The notes under the pieces: model-generated | The model's input: only the letters and a program-made list of their open reading frames with translations | The model's database searches: none | What the model was told of the DNA's origin: nothing | Assembly: GCA_031290075.1 (NCBI GenBank) | Contig: JAITOG010000047.1 | Coordinates: 1 to 6,727 of the forward strand | Direction of reading: 5' to 3' | Source of the DNA: Holosporales bacterium | GTDB lineage: Bacteria > Pseudomonadota > Alphaproteobacteria > BNTO01 | DNA: 6,727 bases | Position numbers and translations under genes: made by a program | In this document: positions 1-6,265 of the stretch, one piece after another | Layout: every line of letters starts with the position of its first letter | Numbering within the stretch: position 1 is the first letter of the stretch

Positions 1-125
1 CCAACAAATTTTAAAAACTCCCAAAGTTCAGGTGTAAAGCAGAAATTAACCAGCATAATGAATAATAAATAAGAATTATAGATAAGTTATAATTCAACTA
101 TACCCTCTTCACTATTGTAAATCCA

Positions 126-167
126 ATAAAAAAACACTAATACTTTTTTTGATAGTGTTATTTTTTT
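126..167 (+). terminator. Hairpin with flanking A and T runs, likely terminator
   Basis: The stem is 133-139 (aacacta) paired with 153-159 (tagtgtt), with a 13-base loop. After one mismatch, an A run on the left faces a T run (161-167) on the right. The stem has only three G-C pairs, but a run of seven T directly after it fits a Rho-independent terminator for a plus-strand gene ending left of the window. Because the left side is A-rich it could also work for minus-strand transcripts. No lon-directed gene precedes it here, so the gene it serves is unknown. Confidence 0.45.
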
Positions 168-176
168 CTAGGACTT

Positions 177-207
177 AGCCCCTGTTGTAAGTTCACCAGC
201 AGGGCCT
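177..207. promoter_or_regulatory. GC-rich hairpin in the spacer before lon
   Basis: Bases 180-187 (ccctgttg) pair with 197-204 (cagcaggg) through eight pairs, one of them G-T, around a nine-base loop. Two more outer pairs follow after a mismatch (177-178 with 206-207). It is the most GC-rich piece of this AT-rich spacer. No proper T run follows, so it is a poor terminator on its own. It could be a structured RNA segment or a remnant of a gene or repeat; I do not recognise it as a known riboswitch or small RNA. Confidence 0.3.
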
Positions 208-235
208 TTCAATTTGATTGGCTAATTTCACTTGT

Positions 236-263
236 GCTGAAACAAAAATATTATTACCCCTTT
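236..263 (+). promoter_or_regulatory. Possible heat-shock (sigma-32-like) promoter for lon
   Basis: The sequence gctgaaa (236-242), a 14-base spacer, then ccccttt (257-263) resembles the sigma-32 pattern cTTGAAA / CCCCAT. Lon genes are classical heat-shock genes in proteobacteria, which makes the position sensible. Transcription would start near 270 and leave a leader of about 90 bases. The match is partial (CTGAAA for TTGAAA, CCCCTTT for CCCCATT), and in an AT-rich spacer it could be chance. No better vegetative promoter is obvious. Confidence 0.25.
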
Positions 264-360
264 CATGGCTAACAACCATCAATACAACAAAAATAATACA
301 GTAGCAGTGAAGGAGAAAGTCTTGTAAACTGTGTTGTATGTAATTTATTTTAATTAGATT

Positions 361-2706
361 ATGCCTTCTGTTTTGAAAAAAGATAATAAATTAAAAAAAA
401 GTTCTAAAATTTCAGTTTTAACACTTAAAGATACTGTTATATTCCCTCATATGGTTATCCCCCTTTTTGTTGGTAGGAAGCAGTCTGTTGCCGCGGTAAG
501 AGCTGCTTGGGCAACAAATGAAAAAAAAATATTTTTATTAACTCAATGCAATCCAACTGAAGAAACTCCTAAAGCTAGCGATATTTATAAGGTAGGAACA
601 ATTTGTACAATTAACCAAATTTTAGAGTTATCTGATGGTACTGTGAAAATACTAGTATCTGGAAAAGTTAGAGCAGAAGCCATCTATGTAGATTTTGAAG
701 AAAATTATATTTCAGCTGATATTGAAGAAAAACCAGATATTGTTTCAAATTCAACCAATATAATGTTTATGAGAGAGATTGTATTAAAAGAATTTGCTAC
801 TTATTCAAAGTTTAATACTAGAATTGCCTCTAATGTGTTAGCGTCTATTGAAAAAATTTCTATTCCAGGAGTATTTGCTGATACTGTTATTTCTGCTTTG
901 CCTTTAAACATTATTGAAAAACAAAAATTTCTTGAAATTAATGATGTTTTAGCTCGTTTAGAAGGTATTTTTGCTATTGTTGAATCTGAAAACAATGTTT
1001 ACGATGTAGAGCGCCGCATTAGAGGGCGTGTAAAAAAGCAAATAGAAAAAACACAGAAAGAGTATTACCTTAATGAGCAATTGCGGGCAATTCATAAAGA
1101 GCTAGGAAATATTGAAGAAGGCGAAGACGAAATGGCGCTTTTTGAGGAACGTATTAAAAAAACGAATTTCTCAATAGAAGCTAGAGAAAGAGCTTTTTCT
1201 CGCCTAAAAAAGTTAAGGGGTATGAACGCCATTTCTTCGGAAGCAAATATTGTTAGAGGATATTTGGAATGGTTATTGGATATTCCATGGAATAAAAATT
1301 CAAAAATAAAAATAGATCTAAAGAATTCAGAAGCAATTTTAGAACGCGATCATTATGGACTTAAATCTGTAAAAGAAAGAGTTATTGAATATTTAGCTGT
1401 TCAGGCTCGTGTTAAAAAGTTTCCAGGACAAATTCTTTGTTTTGTTGGCTCTCCAGGTGTGGGAAAAACTTCTTTAGGAAAATCTATAGCAGAAGCAACA
1501 GGACGAACATTTGTTAAAGTTTCTTTGGGAGGAGTTGCCGATGAAGCTGAAATTCGTGGGCACAGAAGCACTTATGTAGGAGCAATGCCTGGGAAAATTT
1601 TACAAGGAATGAAAAAATCTAAAACAAGCAATCCTCTTTTCTTATTGGATGAAATCGATAAATTAGGACATGATTGGCGTGGAGATCCTACTTCTGCACT
1701 TTTGGAAGTATTGGATCCAGAGCAAAACTCTGCTTTTAATGACCACTACATAGAAGTTGATTATGATTTATCCAATGTAATGTTTATTGCAACAGCAAAC
1801 TCTTTAAATATGCCTCAACCGCTTTTAGACCGTATGGAAATTATTAGAATTCCTGGATATACAGAGGATGAGAAAATTCAAATTGCTAAAAGACATTTAA
1901 TACCTAAGCAAATGAAGCTACATGGACTTTCAGATAAGGAATTTTCTATAACTGATGAAAGTTGTTTAAAAATAATACGTGAATATACTAAAGAAGCTGG
2001 AGTTCGTAATTTTGAAAGGGAAATTGCGGCGTTAGCCCGCAAATCTGTAAAAGAAATTATGTTAAAACAAGCTACAAAAGTGACAATTGAAAATGATTAT
2101 TTACGGAAATTTTGTGGTGTTCCAAAATACTCTTTTTGGAGGTCTGGCTTATTCAAAACACCCGGAGTTTCTACCGGTTTAGCATGGACAGAAACAGGAG
2201 GAGATATATTGTTTATTGAAGTTCTTGTTTTCGCTGGAAAAGGAAATATTATTCAGACAGGAAGTTTGGGAGATGTTATGAAGGAATCAATACAAGCTTC
2301 AGTAAGCTATATACGTTCAAAAGCGTTAAATTGGGGGATTTCTGCTGATTTTTTTGAAAAAAACGATATACATGTGCATGTTCCAGAAGGCGCAACACCT
2401 AAGGATGGCCCTTCTGCAGGAACAGCTATTTGCACAGCATTAGCTTCTGCGCTGACGAACGTTATGGTGCGAAGCGACGTTGCAATGACTGGAGAAGTTA
2501 ATCTTCGTGGACAAGTTTCGGAAATTGGCGGTTTAAAGGAGAAGTTGCTTGCTGCTCATAGAAGTGGAATTAAAGTAGCAATTATTCCTAAAGATAATGA
2601 GAAGGATTTAGAAGAAATTGACGAAAAAATTAGAAAGGATATAGATTTTGTTTTTGCCTCAACTGTAGATGAAGTTTTAGATAAAGCTTTAGTTTCTGTT
2701 GTTTAA
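361..2706 (+). CDS. lon: ATP-dependent Lon protease
   Basis: Lon is a cytoplasmic homohexameric AAA+ serine protease that unfolds and degrades damaged and short-lived regulatory proteins. At 781 residues this copy is full length. The substrate-binding N domain covers about 17-210 and a coiled-coil linker about 215-290. The AAA+ module carries Walker A GSPGVGKT (363-370), Walker B LFLLDEID (426-433), sensor-1 N480, the arginine finger R491 and sensor-2 R549. The protease domain runs from about 600 to the end, with catalytic S685 in PKDGPSAG and K728 in GGLKEK, 43 residues apart as in E. coli (S679/K722). ATG 361 is the only sensible start, since an in-frame TAG lies at 355-357. No Shine-Dalgarno sequence sits close to it; a strong one-like AAGGAG lies at 310-315. 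Two conserved arginines of the usual GGVRDEAEIRGHRRTY block are replaced (A393, S403). Resemblance is to alphaproteobacterial Lon. Identification is secure. Confidence 0.98.
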   Translation: MPSVLKKDNKLKKSSKISVLTLKDTVIFPHMVIPLFVGRKQSVAAVRAAWATNEKKIFLLTQCNPTEETPKASDIYKVGTICTINQILELSDGTVKILVSGKVRAEAIYVDFEENYISADIEEKPDIVSNSTNIMFMREIVLKEFATYSKFNTRIASNVLASIEKISIPGVFADTVISALPLNIIEKQKFLEINDVLARLEGIFAIVESENNVYDVERRIRGRVKKQIEKTQKEYYLNEQLRAIHKELGNIEEGEDEMALFEERIKKTNFSIEARERAFSRLKKLRGMNAISSEANIVRGYLEWLLDIPWNKNSKIKIDLKNSEAILERDHYGLKSVKERVIEYLAVQARVKKFPGQILCFVGSPGVGKTSLGKSIAEATGRTFVKVSLGGVADEAEIRGHRSTYVGAMPGKILQGMKKSKTSNPLFLLDEIDKLGHDWRGDPTSALLEVLDPEQNSAFNDHYIEVDYDLSNVMFIATANSLNMPQPLLDRMEIIRIPGYTEDEKIQIAKRHLIPKQMKLHGLSDKEFSITDESCLKIIREYTKEAGVRNFEREIAALARKSVKEIMLKQATKVTIENDYLRKFCGVPKYSFWRSGLFKTPGVSTGLAWTETGGDILFIEVLVFAGKGNIIQTGSLGDVMKESIQASVSYIRSKALNWGISADFFEKNDIHVHVPEGATPKDGPSAGTAICTALASALTNVMVRSDVAMTGEVNLRGQVSEIGGLKEKLLAAHRSGIKVAIIPKDNEKDLEEIDEKIRKDIDFVFASTVDEVLDKALVSVV

Positions 2707-2727
2707 GAAGAATTAAAAAATAAATAA

Positions 2728-2756
2728 TTGATATATCATAGTTTGTACTATATTAT
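2728..2756 (+). promoter_or_regulatory. Promoter-like sequence before plsY
   Basis: TTGATA (2728-2733), a 17-base spacer and TATTAT (2751-2756) match the vegetative promoter pattern TTGACA-17-TATAAT at 10 of 12 positions. It lies between the lon stop and plsY. Transcription from it would begin near 2763, at or just after the ATG at 2759. If it is real, translation must begin further in, most simply at the ATG at 2792. The sequence is AT-rich, so chance resemblance is possible. Confidence 0.4.
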
Positions 2757-2758
2757 CC

Positions 2759-3391
2759 ATGAAGACAGTTTCTTACATACATATAAGTGCTATGTTTATT
2801 ATAGGTGCTTTTTTAGCATATTTTTTAGGAAGTATACCTTTTGGGGTTATTTTTTCCAAAATATTCAAACTCGGGGATATTCAAAAAGTAGGTTCTGGAA
2901 ATATTGGAGCAACAAATATTTTGCGAACTGGAAATAAAAAAGCAGCTGGGCTTACTTTGGTATTTGATGTTTTAAAAGGCTGGTTTCCAGTGTGGCTGTA
3001 TATATCTTATACTGCTTCTGTTTCTATGGATTTACGTACTGTAGCTGTTGCTTTTGCCGCAATTATTGGGCATGTATTTCCAATATGGCTTAAAGGCCGC
3101 GGAGGAAAAGGCGTAGCCACAACGGCTGGTGTATATATTGCAATTTCGCCAATTTATATGGCTGTTCTTTTACTTATATGGGGATTAACATTTGCTTTTA
3201 TTCGCATTTCCTCATTATCTGCATTAGTAAGTATTTGTATTTTTTCTCCAATTATAGGAGGAGTGCACATGTTTCAATCAGGAAATCCCTGTCTACTAAT
3301 TTTTTCATTGCTCTGTGCATTTTTAATTGCTTTTACTCATAGACAAAACATTTTAAGGATTATTAAAGGAACTGAATTAAAAATTAAATAA
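2759..3391 (+). CDS. plsY: Glycerol-3-phosphate acyltransferase PlsY
   Basis: PlsY is an inner-membrane enzyme that transfers an acyl group from acyl-phosphate to glycerol-3-phosphate, giving lysophosphatidic acid, the first committed step of phospholipid synthesis. It normally works with PlsX, which is not in this window. The three family motifs are present: GSIPFG (residues 24-29), GSGNIGATN (46-54) followed by the AAGLTLVFDVLKG stretch, and the glycine-rich IGHVFPIWLKGRGGKG (102-117). Hydrophobic segments before, between and after them fit a multi-pass membrane protein. The 210 residues match the family's usual size of about 200. The start is uncertain: the ATG at 2792 (residue 12) gives MFIIGAFLAYFLGSIPFG, closer to the usual N terminus, and agrees with the promoter-like sequence at 2728-2756. 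Neither start has a Shine-Dalgarno sequence. It lies 52 bases after lon and converges with the transporter operon. Confidence 0.95.
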   Translation: MKTVSYIHISAMFIIGAFLAYFLGSIPFGVIFSKIFKLGDIQKVGSGNIGATNILRTGNKKAAGLTLVFDVLKGWFPVWLYISYTASVSMDLRTVAVAFAAIIGHVFPIWLKGRGGKGVATTAGVYIAISPIYMAVLLLIWGLTFAFIRISSLSALVSICIFSPIIGGVHMFQSGNPCLLIFSLLCAFLIAFTHRQNILRIIKGTELKIK

Positions 3392-3489
3392 TAAATTTTA
3401 TTACCCATTCAGGGTCTTTCTTTAGGATAAAATTGATCCCGCTGTTAATGAACCCTATAGTATATTTATATCCTGCTCCATTGTGAAGA

Positions 3490-4173
3490 CTAATACATTT
3501 TTTCTAAATACTCTCCTGGATTATCGTGTTGTTGCGGAATAATATCTGCTTCAACAATCCCGTTTTTGAGCAAAATAATTCTATCTGAAATTTTTGTAAG
3601 AAAGGCTAAATCGTGAGAGGCAACAATGATTGTAACTCCTAAATTTTTTACAGATTTAAGTAATTTCCCAACTTCCCCAGTTAATGAAATATCTAATCCT
3701 GACGTTGGCTCATCGCATAATAAAATGTCAGGAGACATCATTAAACTTCGAGCCAATGCAACTCTCTGTTTTTGCCCTCCTGATAAATTTTCTGGATAGT
3801 TTAGAGCCTTTTCATCAATCCCTAAATTTTTAAGCATTTCATATGCTCTTTGCTTAATTTCCTCTCTTTCATCCTTTTGCTTCCATTTTAAATGTGGAGC
3901 ATATGTAATGTTTTTAAAAACTGTCATATGTGGAAAAAGCTGAAAATCCTGAAACATAAAACAAACACGCCCGCTATATTCAATTAAACCTTTATCTACT
4001 TTTTCCAACCCTTGAATACAGCGAAGTAATGTTGACTTACCACTTCCAGATGGACCAGCAATTCCTAAAATGTTTTTTTTTTCTTCAAGCCTAATCGAAA
4101 TTCCTTTTAAAATTTCCAAACTATGTATCGATTTCCAAATATTATTTATTTTTATCATGTTTTTATTGCTCAC
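3490..4173 (-). CDS. Polar amino-acid ABC transporter, ATP-binding protein (GlnQ/HisP type)
   Basis: This is the ATPase that powers amino-acid import, working as a dimer on the cytoplasmic face of the permease. All nucleotide-binding motifs are intact: Walker A GPSGSGKST (residues 40-48), Q-loop glutamine Q75 in CFMFQ, signature LSGGQ (130-134), Walker B ILLCDE (150-155), D-loop SGLD (158-161) and switch histidine H187 in ASHD. At 227 residues it is a little shorter than the usual 240 or so. The longest frame starts at a GTG at 4173 and overlaps the permease end by 11 bases. The ATG at 4158 (residue 6), giving MIKINNIWKS, lies just after the permease stop, fits the usual N terminus better and is my preferred start. 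It is the last gene of a three-gene operon. The substrate cannot be told from the ATPase; glutamine, glutamate, arginine or histidine are all possible. Confidence 0.94.
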   Translation of the reverse strand: MSNKNMIKINNIWKSIHSLEILKGISIRLEEKKNILGIAGPSGSGKSTLLRCIQGLEKVDKGLIEYSGRVCFMFQDFQLFPHMTVFKNITYAPHLKWKQKDEREEIKQRAYEMLKNLGIDEKALNYPENLSGGQKQRVALARSLMMSPDILLCDEPTSGLDISLTGEVGKLLKSVKNLGVTIIVASHDLAFLTKISDRIILLKNGIVEADIIPQQHDNPGEYLEKMY

Positions 4174-4822
4174 TTATTTGATTTATAGATTGTTTTTTAA
4201 AACAAACTTTTTTGGCAATCCATTCAATAATCAGTACAAGACCATAGTAATACAGTCCAGCAATGCATAGTGGTAAGAAATATTCGTATCGCTCTGCAGC
4301 AATGACCTGGGATGAACGCATGATATCCATTCCTCCAATAATTGAAATTATTGCTGTTTCTTTTAGTAATGCAATAATTTCATTTATTAGAGCAGGGAAA
4401 ATATTAACAAAAACTTGAGGCAGAATAATATCTTTCCACATGTAGAAATTAGGAATTGCAAGAGTTTTCGCTGCTTCAAATTGTCCTTTTGGTAAGCTCT
4501 CTATACCTGCTCTTATTATTTCAGCAACATAAGCAGAGCTATTTAGCCCAAAAGCAATAATTCCTGCGGAAATTACACTAAGTTTCAAGCCTATAATATA
4601 CGGAGCGGTAAAATAAATTAAACTTAACTGCAAAATTAGTGGAGTTCCTCTTATAACAGAAATTAAGCCATTTATTAAAATCCTTCCAATGCCGCTATTA
4701 TAGCGAAGAACAGCCAATAAGGTTCCAAACAATATTCCTATAATTAAGCTGCCTGCTAATAACTTTAATGTAAGTACAATTCCAACTCCTATGTGTGAAA
4801 AATAGTATATAATATCGGTCAT
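4163..4822 (-). CDS. Polar amino-acid ABC transporter, permease (HisM/GlnP type)
   Basis: This is the membrane-spanning subunit of the importer. The 219 residues hold about five hydrophobic segments, typical of the HisMQ family. Characteristic blocks are RGTPLILQL (58-66), the cytoplasmic EAA loop that docks the ATPase (about 101-136, core EAAKTLAIP at 116-124, closing with ILPQ) and LLKETAIISIIG (152-163). Only one permease gene is present, so it probably forms a homodimer, as GlnP does, unlike the HisQ/HisM pair. The ATG lies 13 bases after the binding-protein stop, and the 3' end overlaps or nearly touches the ATPase start, so translation is probably coupled. No clear Shine-Dalgarno sequence precedes the start. 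The family is secure; the substrate is not determined. Confidence 0.95.
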   Translation of the reverse strand: MTDIIYYFSHIGVGIVLTLKLLAGSLIIGILFGTLLAVLRYNSGIGRILINGLISVIRGTPLILQLSLIYFTAPYIIGLKLSVISAGIIAFGLNSSAYVAEIIRAGIESLPKGQFEAAKTLAIPNFYMWKDIILPQVFVNIFPALINEIIALLKETAIISIIGGMDIMRSSQVIAAERYEYFLPLCIAGLYYYGLVLIIEWIAKKVCFKKQSINQISEQ

Positions 4823-4835
4823 TACTTATTTTTAA

Positions 4836-5624
4836 CTAATCCAATAAATCCCATTCTTTTTTTAGTTCTTGCACTTTTTTGACTGATTCTGGTTCACTAA
4901 GAATTTCATTGATTTTTTCCTTTTTTATATAAGAACCTTTTGGAATAACCAAAGCCATTCCACTTCCGCAATCATAATCATTTGCAGCTTCTAGAACAAC
5001 TGAGTATTCCAATTCTGGATTTTCTTTGCAAAAATTCTTTGCAACAATTGTATCTTGGAAAATACAATCAGTATGCCCAGCTTTTAAGGATTCAATTGCT
5101 GTCCCTATGTTATCCATAGAAATAACTTCAGCATCAGGAATGCTTTTTTTTATCCATCTTTCTGGAAAAGAACCTAATTGGCAAGTAATTTTTTTGCCTG
5201 AAGCCTGTTTTCTTGTTTTTACTGAATTTCCTTTTTTATACACAAAAGCAAAAGTTCCTTTGTAGTAAGGGGTTGAAAAATCAAAATTTTTCTCTCTTTC
5301 TGGCGTTGCGTCAAAGGCTGAAATAGCTATATCTACAGTTCCATTTTGAAGAGCTGCTAAAATTGAATTGAAAGGCATATCTTCAAAAACAGCCTTTTTC
5401 CCAAGTTTTTCACAGATTAATTTACCTATTTCAATTTCAAATCCTATAATAACTCCATCTGAGTAAAATTCAAATGGGGGATAGTCTGCACAAGTTCCTA
5501 TTTTTATTGTTTCTGATTTATTTTCATTTCGATTTTGATCCTTACAACAGGGCAACAGAAGGAATATCATTGTTAAAATTGAAAGAACACAAAATTGTTT
5601 TTTATTAAACATAAAAAAACACAA
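4836..5624 (-). CDS. Polar amino-acid ABC transporter, substrate-binding lipoprotein
   Basis: This extracytoplasmic protein binds the amino acid and delivers it to the permease. It belongs to the family 3 binding proteins (SBP_bac_3). The N terminus is a signal sequence with lysines followed by a hydrophobic core, ending in LLLPCC (residues 22-27). A cysteine there suggests lipid anchoring, but proline or cysteine before the modified residue departs from the usual lipobox. The mature part shows PPFEF (49-53), the family signature GFEIEIGKL (61-69), TPER (107-110, whose arginine normally grips the substrate carboxylate), FDFSTPYY (114-121) and FQD (189-191, whose aspartate usually contacts the amino group). 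The longest frame begins at a TTG at 5624. The ATG at 5612 (residue 5) gives a better signal peptide, MFNKKQF..., and is probably the real start. It is the first gene of the operon. The ligand is not determined. Confidence 0.95.
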   Translation of the reverse strand: MCFFMFNKKQFCVLSILTMIFLLLPCCKDQNRNENKSETIKIGTCADYPPFEFYSDGVIIGFEIEIGKLICEKLGKKAVFEDMPFNSILAALQNGTVDIAISAFDATPEREKNFDFSTPYYKGTFAFVYKKGNSVKTRKQASGKKITCQLGSFPERWIKKSIPDAEVISMDNIGTAIESLKAGHTDCIFQDTIVAKNFCKENPELEYSVVLEAANDYDCGSGMALVIPKGSYIKKEKINEILSEPESVKKVQELKKEWDLLD

Positions 5625-5644
5625 CTAATAGCAATTTCATTTTG

Positions 5645-5673
5645 AATGTACTAGCTAATATAAGGGAAATCAA
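5645..5673 (-). promoter_or_regulatory. Likely promoter of the transporter operon
   Basis: On the minus strand TTGATT (5673-5668), a 17-base spacer and TACATT (5650-5645) resemble a vegetative promoter, with four of six matches in each box. Transcription would start near 5638, about 26 bases before the ATG at 5612 that I favour for the binding protein. That leader is too short for a riboswitch, and I see no operator-like palindrome over the boxes. Confidence 0.35.
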
Positions 5674-5779
5674 GTATTTTATGTCTTTTTTCTCCTAAAG
5701 GCATTTCAATTCTTAAATATTACATTAGCAAAAACCTACATTTTTCAATGATTTTATAATAAAAGCTTAGCCATATTTG

Positions 5780-6146
5780 GGCCCCCAAAGAATGCGGATT
5801 TTAATTGCTGCCAATCCCTTGAAACCCAAGAAGTTTGAATCCGTAATTTTTTGGGGTTTGGGTATAGATATTTTTTACTTTAAAATGTTTAAGAAGCTGT
5901 CTTTTTTAACTGAGGGGTTAAAAAGGAAAAACGGAGAGCAGAAAAGCGCAGCGTACTTTGACGTATATGAGGGCATTTGGGGAAAATCACAGATTTCCCC
6001 CAAATCCCATGAGGATTCGAGCATCGAAGCGATGAACAAATTTGCAGAAGAAATTGAGTTATACCCAAACCCCAAAAAATTGCGGATTCAAACTTCTTGG
6101 GTTTCAAAGGATTGGCAGCAATTTAAATCCGCATTCTTTGGGGACC
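5780..6146. repeat. Nested long inverted-repeat element (MITE-like or palindromic repeat)
   Basis: Bases 5780-5866 and 6060-6146 are inverted copies of each other, 87 bases long with four mismatches (opposite 5782, 5802, 5818 and 5844), around a 193-base centre. Each arm is itself an imperfect palindrome. Its outer end, ccccaaagaatgcggatt (5783-5800), recurs inverted at its inner end as ccccaaaaaattgcggatt (minus strand of 5838-5856), so the motif occurs four times. The centre adds two small hairpins. The element is visibly more GC-rich than its flanks. It is nearly free of stops: a plus-strand frame from a TTG at 5777 runs 125 codons to 6154, and shorter minus-strand frames overlap it. I recognise no protein family in these frames and treat them as by-products of the repeat. 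No transposase is present and no clear target-site duplication flanks it. It may be a non-autonomous mobile element or a large palindromic repeat, and it could also act as a terminator between the ankyrin gene and the transporter operon. Confidence 0.8.
5972..6008. repeat. Perfect-looking hairpin inside the palindromic element
   Basis: Bases 5975-5988 pair with 5992-6005 over 14 positions with one mismatch, around a three-base loop (aca). After one mismatch, two further G-C pairs extend it to 5972 and 6008. Its ends carry the same CCCCAAA theme as the element's arms. Its centre (5990) is offset from the centre of the large inverted repeat (5963), so it is a separate structure. A second, weaker hairpin lies at 5901-5926 (tttttaac pairing with gttaaaaa). 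Confidence 0.6.
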
Positions 6147-6248
6147 TAGTATAATCTAATACACTCTGGTTCTGCACTTCGTTGCTCCTTCAACTTTGCT
6201 AGAAGAAATTGGTTTCGAAGGAAGTCTAGTATTGCCTGCTATAATTAA
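6147..6248. other. Spacer between the palindromic element and the ankyrin gene
   Basis: I see no gene here. The heptamer ctagtat occurs at 6146-6152 and 6226-6232, bracketing a 73-base segment. Inside it the string tttgctagaagaaattg differs by one extra t from tttgcagaagaaattg in the centre of the neighbouring element. This hints that the segment is a worn copy or fragment of a related repeat. No terminator with a T run follows the ankyrin gene. Confidence 0.3.
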
Positions 6249-6265
6249 TTAGGCTAACAACCTCT

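Larger units (their letters stand above)
1..360. other. Upstream spacer before lon, no convincing gene
   Basis: No convincing gene is seen in this stretch. At the left edge the minus strand is open from an ATG at 56-54 out of the window and would read MLVNFCFTPELWEFLKFVG. It has no Shine-Dalgarno sequence, so it may be the 5' end of a gene lying mostly outside, or chance. The plus strand in frame 1 is also open from the edge to a TAA at 70-72. From about 156 to 272 both strands are open for some 30-40 codons without a good start, which could be the remains of a gene. The spacer also holds a terminator-like hairpin, a GC-rich hairpin and a possible lon promoter, listed separately. Confidence 0.5.

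Noticed and set aside
2728..2937. A 69-codon frame overlapping the plsY start
   Set aside because: It lies out of frame over a well-supported gene and has no recognisable domain.
3403..3423. Small hairpin accc-gggt followed by ctttcttt as a plsY terminator
   Set aside because: The stem has only four base pairs and the tract after it is interrupted by C; too weak to call.
3384..3497. A minus-strand frame after the ATPase, reading like protein (GYKYTIGFINSGINF...)
   Set aside because: It has no good start, overlaps the plsY 3' end, and the ATPase already ends where its family normally ends, so there is no need for a frameshifted extension.
5777..6154. A 125-codon plus-strand frame as a protein-coding gene
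   Set aside because: It begins at a TTG without a ribosome-binding site and coincides almost exactly with the inverted-repeat element. It matches no family I know and repeats the arm-encoded peptide seen on the other strand, so it is better explained by the repeat.
6165..6225. A possible tRNA because of ggtttcga-like sequence
   Set aside because: No acceptor stem or complete cloverleaf can be formed around it.
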